In this document: piece by piece, positions 50,434 through 59,308 of the stretch
How positions within the stretch are numbered: the first letter of the stretch is position 1
Layout: every line of letters begins with the position of its first letter
From: Belnapia sp. F-4-1
GTDB lineage: Bacteria > Pseudomonadota > Alphaproteobacteria > Acetobacterales > Acetobacteraceae
Direction: 5' to 3'
Assembly (NCBI RefSeq): GCF_000802185.1
Contig: NZ_KN676113.1
Coordinates: 840,581-904,580 of the forward strand
DNA length: 64,000 bases
Notes under the pieces: generated by a model
Database searches by the model: none
The model's input: the letters and a program-made list of their open reading frames with translations, nothing else
Told to the model about the DNA's origin: nothing
Made by a program: the position numbers and the translations under genes

Positions 50434-51405
50434 ATGCCACCGATCACCCGCCGCGGGGCGCTCACGCTTGCCGCGGCCAGCCTTGCCGCCCCAGCCCTCG
50501 CCCAGGCGCGCTTCCCGGACCGGCCGATCCGCCTCGTCATCCCCTGGCCGGCGGGCGCCTCGGCCGATGCGCAGCTCCGCTCCATGGGCGAGATCGCCAG
50601 CCGGGCACTCGGACAGCCGGTGGTGCTCGAGAACAAGCCGGGGGCGGGCGGCACGCTCGGGCCGATGACCGTCGCCCAGCAGTCGCGGCCGGATGGCTAC
50701 ACGCTGACGCAGATGCACCTCTCCGTGCTGCGGCGGCCCTGGATGATGAAGACCCCGCTCTGGGACCCGGTGCGGGACTTCACCCATATCATCGGCCTCA
50801 CCGGCTGGCTCTTCGGCACCGCCGTCAAGGCCGACAGCCGCTTCGGCACCTGGCAGGAGATGATCGCCTATGCCAGGGCCAATCCCGGCAAGCTGACCTA
50901 TTCGACCAGCGGCACCGGCACGACGAACCATTTGGCGATGGAGACCATGCTGGAGCAGGAGAAGGTGGAGATCACCCACATCCCCTTCCGCGGCTCCAAC
51001 GAGGGGGTGACGGCGGCGCTGGCCGGGCAGGTCGACATGGTCTCCGACAGCAGCGCCTGGGCGCCCTTCGTCGAGGCGGGCTCGATGCGGGCCCTCTCGG
51101 TCTGGACCGCCGAGCGCGCCGCCCGCTTCCCGACCGTGCCAACGCTGAAGGAGCTCGGCTACGACATGGAGGTCACCTCGCCCTATGGCGTCAGCGGCCC
51201 GAAGGGGATGGACGAGGGCGTGGTGCGGGTGCTGCACGATGCCTTCAAGGCCGCGCTCTTCGACCCGGAGAACGAGCGCATCCGCGGCCAGTTCGACATG
51301 CCGCTGGCCTACCGCAACACGGAGGACTACCGCGACTTCGTCGCCAGGCGCGTCGAGTACGAGAAGATGATGGTGAAGCGGCTGAACCTCACCCTCGACG
51401 GCTAG
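50434..51405 (+). CDS. Bug/TctC-family solute-binding protein, tandem copy 2
   Basis: A 323-residue paralogue of copy 1, starting 31 bases after it. The first ligand loop reads IPWPAGASADAQLRSMGEIA (PAGA instead of PPGG), which may change ligand choice. Blocks such as MKTPLWDPVRDFTHIIGL and SPYGVSGPKGMDEGVV align directly with copy 1. The signal peptide ends ALAQ. Same operon as its neighbours by spacing and direction. Confidence 0.93.
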   Translation: MPPITRRGALTLAAASLAAPALAQARFPDRPIRLVIPWPAGASADAQLRSMGEIASRALGQPVVLENKPGAGGTLGPMTVAQQSRPDGYTLTQMHLSVLRRPWMMKTPLWDPVRDFTHIIGLTGWLFGTAVKADSRFGTWQEMIAYARANPGKLTYSTSGTGTTNHLAMETMLEQEKVEITHIPFRGSNEGVTAALAGQVDMVSDSSAWAPFVEAGSMRALSVWTAERAARFPTVPTLKELGYDMEVTSPYGVSGPKGMDEGVVRVLHDAFKAALFDPENERIRGQFDMPLAYRNTEDYRDFVARRVEYEKMMVKRLNLTLDG

Positions 51406-51432
51406 GCGCCCCAACGACTTCGGGAGGAACGA

Positions 51433-52404
51433 ATGACAAGAACGATCACCCGCCGCGCCGCCCTCGGCGCGGCGGCCGGCCTGCTCGCGGCCCCGGCGCT
51501 CGGCCAGGGGCGCTTTCCCAACCGGCAGATCCGTTGCCTCATCCCCTGGCCGCCGGGCGGCTCGCTCGACGCGCTGCACCGGCAGATGTTCGAGATCGCG
51601 GCCAAGGACCTGGGCCAGCCCATCATCATCGAGAATATCGCTGGCGCCCGCGGCACCCGCGCCGCGACCTTCCTGATCCAGCAGGCGAAGCCGGACGGCT
51701 ACACCATCGCGCACCATCACCTCTCGATCCTCCGCCACCCCTTCCTGACGCGGCAGACGACCTGGGACCCGGTGGGCGACTTCACCTACATCATGCAGCT
51801 GGCCGGCTTCGTCTTCGGCACCGCGGTGCGCGGCGACAGCCCGTGGAAGACCCATGCCGAGCTGATGGAGGCGGCACGCCGCGCCCCCGGCCGGCTGACC
51901 TATTCGACCAGCGGCATCGCCACCACCAACCACCTGGCGATGGACGACATCCTCACCCGCGAGCGGGCCGAGATGACGCATGTGCCGATGCGCGGCAGCC
52001 AGGAGGGCGTCACGGCGCTGCTCGGGCGGCAGATCGACATCGTCGCCGACAGCCAGTCCTGGCGGCCGCAGGTGGAGACCGGCGAGCTCCGCCTGCTCGC
52101 CGCCTGGACGCCGACGCGGCTGCCGAGCTTCCCCGATGTGCCGACGCTGCGGGATCTCGGCTACGGGATGAGCGTCACCTCGCCCTATGGCCTCGCCGGG
52201 CCGAAGGGGATGGAGCCGGAGGTGGTGGACATCCTCCACCGCACGCTGCGGAAGGCCTTCGAGGACGAGGCGAGCCAGGCGATCATGAAGCGCTGGGAGC
52301 TGCCGAACGAGTATCTCGGCCCGCGCGAGTACCTCGCCTTCGCCCGCGAGCGGATGGTCTATGAGCGGGAGACAGTGGCCCGGCTTGGCATCAGCATCGA
52401 CTGA
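51433..52404 (+). CDS. Bug/TctC-family solute-binding protein, tandem copy 3
   Basis: A 323-residue paralogue, 27 bases after copy 2, with GGGAGGAACG before the ATG. PPGG is restored (IPWPPGGSLDALHRQMFEIA), and ENIAGARGTRAATF replaces the ENRPGASG block. It is the most divergent of the three. TctA/TctB membrane subunits are absent. A short inverted repeat, GTCAGG-6-CCTGAC, at 52417-52434 follows the gene and may help end the transcript. Confidence 0.93.
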   Translation: MTRTITRRAALGAAAGLLAAPALGQGRFPNRQIRCLIPWPPGGSLDALHRQMFEIAAKDLGQPIIIENIAGARGTRAATFLIQQAKPDGYTIAHHHLSILRHPFLTRQTTWDPVGDFTYIMQLAGFVFGTAVRGDSPWKTHAELMEAARRAPGRLTYSTSGIATTNHLAMDDILTRERAEMTHVPMRGSQEGVTALLGRQIDIVADSQSWRPQVETGELRLLAAWTPTRLPSFPDVPTLRDLGYGMSVTSPYGLAGPKGMEPEVVDILHRTLRKAFEDEASQAIMKRWELPNEYLGPREYLAFARERMVYERETVARLGISID

Positions 52405-52461
52405 GCCGGGCGGCAGGTCAGGGCCCGTCCTGACATGAGGGCGGGACAGGTGACGGCGGGC

Positions 52462-52938
52462 CTACACATCGCCAAGAATGGCGCGGCGCCGCTCCAGGCT
52501 CTCCGCAGGCCAAAGCGCCGCCATGTCGTAGTAGATCGGGAATGCGGGGACGCCCTTCGGCAGATCGACCCATGGCAGCTTCGAACGGGTGAAGATGTGT
52601 GCGGCGGGCTCGATCAAGGAAGGATCGTCCAGCGTGCAGACCCGCACGAAGCGCAAGGATGGCCGCCTGCCGTAGTCGCTCCATACGGCAGTCCGGCACG
52701 CCGTGCAGCGGTAGACATCGTGCGGCCGCCCGCTGTCCGTGGGCATCGAGACAGCCTCCGGTACAGTCCCCTTGACCTCGATGCGGTCGGTCTCGATCAG
52801 CGCGTTGACCACGAAGGCGCTACCAACCTGCCGCTGGCAGTCGCGGCAGTGGCAGCACTGTGCGAACATCGGAGCTGAACGCAGCCGATAGCGGACATGG
52901 CCGCATGCGCAGCCGCCTTCGAGTTGGTCCTGTTTCAT
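52462..52938 (-). CDS. GFA-family (glutathione-dependent formaldehyde-activating enzyme-like) zinc protein
   Basis: A 158-residue protein with the GFA zinc-ligand pattern: GGCACG (Cys10, Cys12), CCHCRDCQR (Cys28-Cys34) and CTACRT (Cys85, Cys88). The founding member binds S-hydroxymethylglutathione, but most relatives have no proven activity. ATG at 52938 gives the usual MKxxxLEGGC start; ATG at 52965 in frame is possible. Neither has a good ribosome site. The gap upstream, 52939-53242, holds no gene I can support. Confidence 0.82.
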   Translation of the reverse strand: MKQDQLEGGCACGHVRYRLRSAPMFAQCCHCRDCQRQVGSAFVVNALIETDRIEVKGTVPEAVSMPTDSGRPHDVYRCTACRTAVWSDYGRRPSLRFVRVCTLDDPSLIEPAAHIFTRSKLPWVDLPKGVPAFPIYYDMAALWPAESLERRRAILGDV

Positions 52939-53242
52939 GCGAACGCTCACAACCCGATTTGCCATTGTTCAGGGTGGCGGACATGGCGCCGCCGATGCAA
53001 GGCTCGAGGCGGCATCACGCCGAGATCGCCAGCTTCGTGCGGGCAGGGGGAACCTGGGGCAGACTCCGATCAGAGTAATTCGCTCGCCATGACAACGAGC
53101 TTGAGCGGGGTCCGTGACCGGTGCGAACGGAAACCGCTTCAGCGACCGTTCCGCCAGCTCTCCGAGGCACCTCCCAAGGCCTGTTTGAGAATGCGCCAGG
53201 CGGCGCATTCCAACGGCTGTGCCAGACCTTCCAGATTGACGT

Positions 53243-54289
53243 TCAGGCCGCCACCCGCGTCCGCGCCGCGACCAGGCGCGCCAGCGGGCCGACCGCGCCG
53301 AGCGCGGCGAAGGCGGGGGGCGAGGCCCGCAGCACATGCGCGGCGAGGCCGGCCCAGCGCATCGGCCCGGCGCTGCGGCGGCGCCAGGCGGCATGGAAGG
53401 TATCGGCCTCCTGGCCGGCAAGGATCGCCTCGGCCGCCGCCAGGCCGGAATGCAGGGCGAGCGCGACGCCCTCGCCGGTGAAGCTCGGGATCACCGCCGC
53501 CTGGTCGCCGACGCGGTAGAGGCCGGGCGGCCCGGCGGCGGGCTGGCGGAAGCCGTAGGGCACGCCGGCGATGGCGAGCGGCCGGTCCCATAGCGGGTGG
53601 GCGTCGCGGAGCAGAGCTTCGGCGAGGGCGGAGCCGGCGCGCACCCGGACGAGCAGGTCGCCGGGCAGTCCCCTGGGCGGGCCGTGCAGGGCGGCGCAGA
53701 GATTGGCCCCGCCGCCGGGCAGGGGTTGCAGGCCGGCATAGCCACCGTCGAAGGGCAGCAGGGCCACGGCATCCGCCATCGCCACCCCGGCGAGGTGCAG
53801 CTTGAGGCCGATGGCGGGCGGCGGAGCGCCCTCGCGCGGATGGCCGCGCAGCGCGTGCTTGCCGGTGGCGAGGATGATGCGCCGCGCCTCGATCTCGCCT
53901 GAGGAGGTGCGGAGCCGCCACCCCTCCCCCATCGGCACGGCGCCGAGCACGGTGGTGCCGCGGCGCAGGGCCGGGCCGGCCGCCTCCTGCAAGGCGCCAT
54001 CGAGCAGGCGGCGCGGCAGGGCCCAGGCGGGGAAGGGTAGCGCCACATCCGCCTCGCGCCCGCCATGGCCGATCCGCATCCGCCGCAGCGGAGCGCCGCC
54101 GAGCGTGGCCGGGTCGAGGCCGAGGCGGGCCAGCGCCGCCGCCGCGTCGGGGCCGAGGAATTCGCCGCAGACGCTTTCGCGGGGCTCGGGGCTGCGCTCC
54201 AGCAGCATGACATCGCGCCCGGCGCGGGCGAGGGCGATGGCCGCCGCGCAGCCGGCCGGGCCGGCGCCGATCACCACGGCATCAGGCAC
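53243..54289 (-). CDS. FAD-dependent oxidoreductase (SrsC/geranylgeranyl-reductase-like), third gene of type III PKS operon
   Basis: A 348-residue flavoprotein. AVVIGAGPAGCAAAIALARAG binds FAD, ESVCGEFLGPDA resembles the geranylgeranyl-reductase group, and YRVGDQAAVIPSFTGEGVALAL is the second FAD motif. Such enzymes hydroxylate or reduce lipid-like rings. It overlaps the methyltransferase gene by 8 bases. With the type III PKS and methyltransferase it repeats the make-up of srsABC of Streptomyces, which makes phenolic lipids and quinones. Reaction inferred from context. Confidence 0.85.
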   Translation of the reverse strand: MPDAVVIGAGPAGCAAAIALARAGRDVMLLERSPEPRESVCGEFLGPDAAAALARLGLDPATLGGAPLRRMRIGHGGREADVALPFPAWALPRRLLDGALQEAAGPALRRGTTVLGAVPMGEGWRLRTSSGEIEARRIILATGKHALRGHPREGAPPPAIGLKLHLAGVAMADAVALLPFDGGYAGLQPLPGGGANLCAALHGPPRGLPGDLLVRVRAGSALAEALLRDAHPLWDRPLAIAGVPYGFRQPAAGPPGLYRVGDQAAVIPSFTGEGVALALHSGLAAAEAILAGQEADTFHAAWRRRSAGPMRWAGLAAHVLRASPPAFAALGAVGPLARLVAARTRVAA

Positions 54290-54962
54290 GGCTGCTGACG
54301 ATCCACTTGAAGGGGAAGGCCCAGTCGATCCGCGCCGCGACGCCGGCCTCGGCCATCAGCCGCTCCCAGTCGGCGCGGGTGAAGCCGCGGGCGATGGAGA
54401 CGGTGCTGTCATGCACCACCATCGGGTCCATCCTGAGCAGCCGCACCGCGCCCCAGACGAAGCCCCAGGGCAGCCAGTGGCGGTGCAGGTCGGAGATCAG
54501 CCAGCCCCGCCGCGCCCGCCCCGGCAGCCAGCGGAGGAAGCGCACCAGCTCGGGGTCGCGCAGGTGGTGGGTGAAGAGGCTGCACAGCACCACGTCGAAG
54601 CGCTCCGCCTCCGGCAGGTCGAAGAGGTCGGCGGTGATGAAGCGTGCCTTCACCCCGGCCGCCGCCGAATAGCGCGCCGCCCAGGGGCTGCGGTCGAGGC
54701 CGGCGAGGTCCACGGCGATGCCGCGGCGCGCGGCCCAGCGGGCGATCTCGGCCAGCATGTCGCCGCCGCCGAAGCCGATATCGAGCACGGAGAGGTGGCG
54801 GGTGCCGGTCTCGGCCACCAGCCGGTCGAGCCAGCGGAGGGTCGGGCGGTAGGCGAGGCTCATGCGGTTGATGCGGGCGAGATCGCGGAGGGCAGAGGCG
54901 AATTCGGCCTCCGTCGCCGCCGCGTCGTCCATCCACTCGTCCGCGGCGCTGCGCTCGCGCAT
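54282..54962 (-). CDS. Class I SAM-dependent methyltransferase, second gene of type III PKS operon
   Basis: A 226-residue Rossmann methyltransferase: SAM motif I VLDIGFGGGDML near residue 60, an acidic residue after strand 2 (LAGLDRSPWA), and VVLCSLFTHHL for motif IV. It has a C-terminal pair WKGFV-like aromatic segments (LPWGFVWGAVRLL). In srsABC-type operons the methyltransferase modifies the phenolic lipid ring. Its ATG overlaps the PKS stop by 1 base (TGATG). Confidence 0.87.
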   Translation of the reverse strand: MRERSAADEWMDDAAATEAEFASALRDLARINRMSLAYRPTLRWLDRLVAETGTRHLSVLDIGFGGGDMLAEIARWAARRGIAVDLAGLDRSPWAARYSAAAGVKARFITADLFDLPEAERFDVVLCSLFTHHLRDPELVRFLRWLPGRARRGWLISDLHRHWLPWGFVWGAVRLLRMDPMVVHDSTVSIARGFTRADWERLMAEAGVAARIDWAFPFKWIVSSRA

Positions 54963-56017
54963 CAGGCGAGGCGGAAGCGCATGGTCTCGGCCGAAAGGCC
55001 CGGGCCGAAGGCCAGCGCGCAGCCGCGCTGCCCGCGGCCGGCGGTCATCATCCGCTGGAGGACGAACATGACGGTGGCGGAGGACATGTTGCCGTGCTCG
55101 CGCAGCACGGCGCGGCTGACATCCAGCGCATGCTCCGGCAGGTTCAGCCCGTGGATGACGCCGTCCAGCACACTCCGCCCGCCCGGATGCACCGCCCAGA
55201 GGTCGTAGGCATCCGCCGCCTCACCGGCGAGAATGGCCGCCGCCTCCTCCGGCAGGGCGCGGGCGAGGGTGAGCGGCACGAAGCCGGACAGCGTCATGTC
55301 GAAGCCGCCATCGCCGATGCGCCAGGTGATCTGGTCGGCCGCCTCCGGGATCAGCGCGGCGTGGAAGCCCTCGATGCCGATGCCCTTGGGCTCCGCCGTC
55401 ACCAGCGCGGCGCTGGCGCCATCGGCGAAAAGCAGGAAGCAAAGCAGCTGCTCGATCTCGGGCGAAGGCTGGAGGTGGAGGGTGCAGAGCTCGAGGTTCA
55501 GCACCAGCACCCGCGCGCCCGCGTCGCTGCGGACGATGTGGTGGGCGAGCTTCAGCGCGTTGATCGCGGCCTGGCAGCCCATGAAGCCGACGATGCTGCG
55601 CTCGACATTCCCCGGCATGCCGAAGCGGCGGATCAGCCAGTGGTCGAGGCCGGGGGCGGCGAAGCCGGTGCAGGTCGCATAGATGACATGGGTGATGCGG
55701 GGCCCTTCCTCCTCCAGCCCCATGGCCAGGCAGGCGGCCTCGGCCAGCGCCGGGGCCTCCCGCTCGTAGCGGGCCATGCGGGCGGCGGTGCCGGGGAAGG
55801 CGTCGAACCGGTAGAAGCCATCGACCGTGCCGCTGGCATCCGGCTCGGCCTCCAGCACGGAATGGCGGGTGTCGATCTGCGAGCGCTCCGCCAGCCGGGC
55901 GAAGGCCGTGCGGATGCGCGGCTCGGTGATCTGCCGGTCGGCGAAGCGGCGGAAGGCGTCATGCACCTCATGCCGGGGGACGGCGGTGCCGATGCGGTTG
56001 ATATGGGCCTGGGTCAC
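54962..56017 (-). CDS. Type III polyketide synthase (chalcone/stilbene synthase-like)
   Basis: A 351-residue thiolase-fold enzyme with the full catalytic triad: Cys148 (GFMGCQAA), His277 (WAVHPGGRSVLD) and Asn310 (EHGNMSSATV). It extends an acyl-CoA with malonyl units and cyclises the chain to a pyrone or resorcinol. The family N-terminus (QAHINRIGTAVPRHEVH) points to the GTG at 56017 as start; an upstream ATG at 56068 would overlap the next gene. Ribosome sites are weak for both. First gene of an overlapping operon with a methyltransferase and a flavoprotein. Confidence 0.9.
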   Translation of the reverse strand: MTQAHINRIGTAVPRHEVHDAFRRFADRQITEPRIRTAFARLAERSQIDTRHSVLEAEPDASGTVDGFYRFDAFPGTAARMARYEREAPALAEAACLAMGLEEEGPRITHVIYATCTGFAAPGLDHWLIRRFGMPGNVERSIVGFMGCQAAINALKLAHHIVRSDAGARVLVLNLELCTLHLQPSPEIEQLLCFLLFADGASAALVTAEPKGIGIEGFHAALIPEAADQITWRIGDGGFDMTLSGFVPLTLARALPEEAAAILAGEAADAYDLWAVHPGGRSVLDGVIHGLNLPEHALDVSRAVLREHGNMSSATVMFVLQRMMTAGRGQRGCALAFGPGLSAETMRFRLA

Positions 56018-56039
56018 AGGCGGGACATGGGGTGGCGGG

Positions 56040-56444
56040 CTATTGCCGCACCGCCCCGGTGCGGGCATCGACGGTCACTTCGATGGGGGTGCCCTCGCGC
56101 AGGCCGCGCAGGCGGATGGCATCGCCCTCCCGGCCGAGTTCCGTCACCTCGGTGTAGCCGCGGGCGCGCAGCAGCTCCCGCGCCTGGCCCTCGGTCAGCG
56201 GCGGCTGCTCGCGGGCCAGGCCGGTGGCGGCGTCGATGCGGAGGTTCTCGACCTGCTCGCCATACCGCGTGGCGCGGGCGATGCGGAAGGTGTCGCCCTC
56301 CCGCTCCACGCCTTCGACATCCGTGAAGCCGCGGGCGCGCAGCACGGTCGCCAGCTGGTCCTGGGTGAGGAAGGCAGCCTCCTGCGCCAGGGCGGGGCCG
56401 GCGAGCAGGAGCACAAGCAGGGCGGGGCGGAGGAACTGCATCAT
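56040..56444 (-). CDS. Exported protein with two PepSY-like repeats
   Basis: A 134-residue exported protein with a signal peptide ending ALAQ. Two related units follow: LATVLRARGFTDVEGVEREGDTF...DAATG and ARELLRARGYTEVTELGREGDAI...DARTG. This is the helix-then-strands pattern of PepSY/BLIP-like domains. The DAxTG end is typical. PepSY proteins often bind or inhibit peptidases or sense metals, but the role here is unknown. It lies 22 bases upstream of the PKS gene in the same direction and may be co-transcribed. Confidence 0.7.
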   Translation of the reverse strand: MMQFLRPALLVLLLAGPALAQEAAFLTQDQLATVLRARGFTDVEGVEREGDTFRIARATRYGEQVENLRIDAATGLAREQPPLTEGQARELLRARGYTEVTELGREGDAIRLRGLREGTPIEVTVDARTGAVRQ

Positions 56445-56534
56445 CGGCCGCCATAACCACGCGGGGCCGAAAAGGTTCATTCAAGCCCTTGCGCATCGCA
56501 ATAAAAGAACACATAAGGAACAGGAGGTCTGTTC

Positions 56535-57791
56535 ATGGAGTTGCGGCAGAAGCTTGAGATCCTCGCCGATGCGGCGAAATACGACGCCTCCTGCGCCTCC
56601 TCGGGGACCGAGAAGCGGGACAGCCGCCCAGGGGACGGGAAGCCCGGCGGCATCGGCAGCACGGAGGGCATGGGCATCTGCCATGCCTATGCGCCGGACG
56701 GGCGCTGCATCTCCCTGCTCAAGGTGCTGCTGACCAATGCCTGCATCTATGACTGTGCCTATTGCATCAACCGCGCCACGAGCAACGTGCCGCGCGCCCG
56801 CTTCACGGTGCGGGAGCTGGTGGATCTCACGCTCGACTTCTACCGGCGCAACTATATCGAGGGGCTGTTCCTTTCCTCCGGCATCATCCGCTCGCCCGAC
56901 TACACGATGGAGCGGCTGGTCGATGTCGCGCGCATCCTGCGCGAGGAGCATGGCTTCCGCGGCTACATCCACCTGAAGACCATCCCCGACGCCTCGCCCG
57001 AACTGCTGGCCGAGGCGGGGCGGCATGCCGACCGGCTCTCCATCAACATCGAGCTGCCGCAGGAGGGGGCGCTGAAGGCCCTCGCCCCGGAGAAGGATTT
57101 GTCCGAAATCCGCCGCGCGATGGGTCGGATGCGGCTGCGGATCGAGGAGGCGAAGGAAGCACGCAAGACGGAGCGGCGGGCGGCGGCGCCGCGCTTCGCC
57201 CCAGCCGGGCAGAGCACGCAGATGATCATCGGCGCCGATGCCTCGGACGACCGGGCGGTGCTCGGGACGACGGCCAATCTCTATGGCAGCTATGGGCTCA
57301 AGCGGGTCTATTTCTCCGCCTATTCGCCGATCCCCGATGCGTCGCGCATGCTGCCGCCGCAGCCGCCGCCGCTGGTCAGGGAGCACCGGCTCTACCAGGC
57401 GGATTGGCTGCTGCGCTTCTACGGCTTCTCGCTCGACGAGATCATGGCCGGCGGCGAGGGCGGGATGCTCGACCTCGGCATCGACCCGAAGCTGGCCTGG
57501 GCGCTGCGCCACCGGGGCGACTTCCCTGTGGACGTGAACCGGGCGCCGCGGGAGCGGCTGCTGCGCGTGCCCGGGCTCGGCGCGAAAACGGTGGACAGGC
57601 TGCTGACGGCGCGGCGGCACCGGGCGATCCGTAGCGAGGACCTGGCGCGGCTGCGGCTGCCGCTGGCGAAGCTCCTGCCCTTCCTCGTCACCGCGGATCA
57701 CCGGCCGCGGGTGACGGACCGGCTCGATTTGCGGGCGCTGGTCGCGCCCCGCACCGGCTTCGCCAAGCCGGTGCAGATGGCACTGCTGTGA
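56535..57791 (+). CDS. Putative DNA modification/repair radical SAM protein (UDG-linked)
   Basis: A 418-residue radical SAM protein. The cluster motif is Cys70-x3-Cys74-x2-Cys77 (NACIYDCAYC). Further conserved cysteines at 20, 49 and 58 could hold another metal site. A helix-hairpin-helix (RVPGLGAKTVDRLL) near residue 340 suggests DNA binding. This matches the uncharacterised family that is always found beside UdgX-type uracil glycosylases. Its stop overlaps the GTG start of that gene. The reaction is not known; repair or modification of a damaged base is the working idea. Confidence 0.88.
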   Translation: MELRQKLEILADAAKYDASCASSGTEKRDSRPGDGKPGGIGSTEGMGICHAYAPDGRCISLLKVLLTNACIYDCAYCINRATSNVPRARFTVRELVDLTLDFYRRNYIEGLFLSSGIIRSPDYTMERLVDVARILREEHGFRGYIHLKTIPDASPELLAEAGRHADRLSINIELPQEGALKALAPEKDLSEIRRAMGRMRLRIEEAKEARKTERRAAAPRFAPAGQSTQMIIGADASDDRAVLGTTANLYGSYGLKRVYFSAYSPIPDASRMLPPQPPPLVREHRLYQADWLLRFYGFSLDEIMAGGEGGMLDLGIDPKLAWALRHRGDFPVDVNRAPRERLLRVPGLGAKTVDRLLTARRHRAIRSEDLARLRLPLAKLLPFLVTADHRPRVTDRLDLRALVAPRTGFAKPVQMALL

Positions 57792-59224
57792 TCGGCATAG
57801 CCCTCCCCGGCCCCGCCGACTTCCCCGCCTGGCGGGAGGCGGCGCGGCGGCTGCTGGCGGCCGAGGTGGCGCCGGAGCGCGTCGCCTGGCACCTCGCCGG
57901 CGAGGCAGCGGGGCTGTTCGCCCATGAGGCGGTGCCGGAGCCACGGCGGGCAACGATCAGCGTGCCGCGGGCCTTCCCCGAGCTGGCAGAGGTGGTCATC
58001 CGCCACCGGGACCAGGAGCGCTTCGCCCTGCTCTACCGGCTGCTCTGGCGCATCACCCATGGCGAGCACGGGCTGCTGGAGGTGGCGACCGACCCGGAGG
58101 TGATTCGCGCGCAAGGGATGGCCAAGGCGGTGCGGCGGGACGCGCACAAGATGCATGCTTTCGTCCGCTTCCGCGAGGCGCCGGAGGGGCGCTACGTCGC
58201 CTGGTTCGAACCGGACCACCACATCCTGGAGGCGGAGGCAGGGTTCTTCGTCCGCCGCTTCGCGGGCATGCGCTGGTCCATCCTGACGCCCGAGGCAAGT
58301 GCCCATTGGGACGGCGAGGACCTGCGGATGGGCGCCGGCGGCAGGCGGGCCGACGCGCCGGCCGAAGATGCGAAGGAGGAGTTGTGGCGGGCCTATTTCG
58401 CCAGCATCTTCAACCCCGCGCGGCTGAAGCCCGCCGCCATGCGGGCGGAGATGCCGGTGAAGTACTGGCGCAACCTGCCCGAAGCGCAGGACATCCCGCG
58501 GCTGATGGCCGAGGCGACGCGCCGCGTGGCGGAGATGGTGGCGCGCGGGGCGACCCCGGCCGCACCGCGGCGGCAACGGGTCCTCGCGGCGGACGTTGAG
58601 GCGCCCATGCCAGCCGATCTTTTCGCCACCCAGGACCCCACCGCCGCCCTCGCCGCCCTACGCGCCGAGGTGCTGGCCGACCGGGGGCCGCTCGCCGAGC
58701 ATGCCACCCAGGCCGTCTTCGGCGAGGGGCCCATCGGCGCCGCGCTACTTTTCGTCGGCGAGCAGCCGGGTGACGAGGAGGACATTGCCGGGAAGCCCTT
58801 TGTCGGGCCGGCCGGGCGGATGTTCAACCGGGCGCTGGAGGAGGCGGGCATCCCCCGCGCCGAGGCCTATGTCACAAACGCGGTGAAGCACTTCAAATTC
58901 AAGCCGACGGGCCGGCGGCGGCTGCACCAGTCGCCGGATGCGGGCGACATCGCGCATTACCGGCCCTTCCTCCGGCGGGAGATCGAGATCGTCGGGCCGC
59001 GGCTGGTGGTCTCGCTCGGCGCCACGGCGCTGCGCGCGCTGACCGGCAAGCCGCTCGCCATCACCAAGGTGCGCGGCGAGGTGGTGCGGAGCGAGGATGG
59101 GGTGCCGGTCTTCCCGACTGTCCACCCCTCCTACCTGCTGCGGCTGCCGGACCCGGAGAGCAAGGAGCGCGAATACGCCCGCTTCCTCGGCGACCTGAAG
59201 GGCGCCTGGCGCGAGGTGCAGTAA
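57788..59224 (+). CDS. UdgX-family uracil-DNA glycosylase fused to DUF4130
   Basis: A 478-residue two-domain protein. Residues 1 to about 250 are DUF4130, the domain linked to radical SAM partners. Residues from about 280 on are a family 4/5-like UDG: GEQPGDEED (324-332), an iron-sulphur-type UDG layout, GRRRLHQSP with His380, and HPSYLLRL. The RRRLH loop is the UdgX hallmark; its His forms a covalent bond to DNA at uracil in the mycobacterial enzyme. GTG start at 57788 overlaps the radical SAM stop (GTGA). The fusion and coupling imply joint action on damaged DNA. Confidence 0.92.
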   Translation: MIGIALPGPADFPAWREAARRLLAAEVAPERVAWHLAGEAAGLFAHEAVPEPRRATISVPRAFPELAEVVIRHRDQERFALLYRLLWRITHGEHGLLEVATDPEVIRAQGMAKAVRRDAHKMHAFVRFREAPEGRYVAWFEPDHHILEAEAGFFVRRFAGMRWSILTPEASAHWDGEDLRMGAGGRRADAPAEDAKEELWRAYFASIFNPARLKPAAMRAEMPVKYWRNLPEAQDIPRLMAEATRRVAEMVARGATPAAPRRQRVLAADVEAPMPADLFATQDPTAALAALRAEVLADRGPLAEHATQAVFGEGPIGAALLFVGEQPGDEEDIAGKPFVGPAGRMFNRALEEAGIPRAEAYVTNAVKHFKFKPTGRRRLHQSPDAGDIAHYRPFLRREIEIVGPRLVVSLGATALRALTGKPLAITKVRGEVVRSEDGVPVFPTVHPSYLLRLPDPESKEREYARFLGDLKGAWREVQ

Positions 59225-59308
59225 CCGGCCGCATGTTGCGCCCCTCGCCCCGAACCGGGCGGGGCCTTCGCCTGTTCCATCCGCTTAATAGGGATCGGAG
59301 GACAGACC

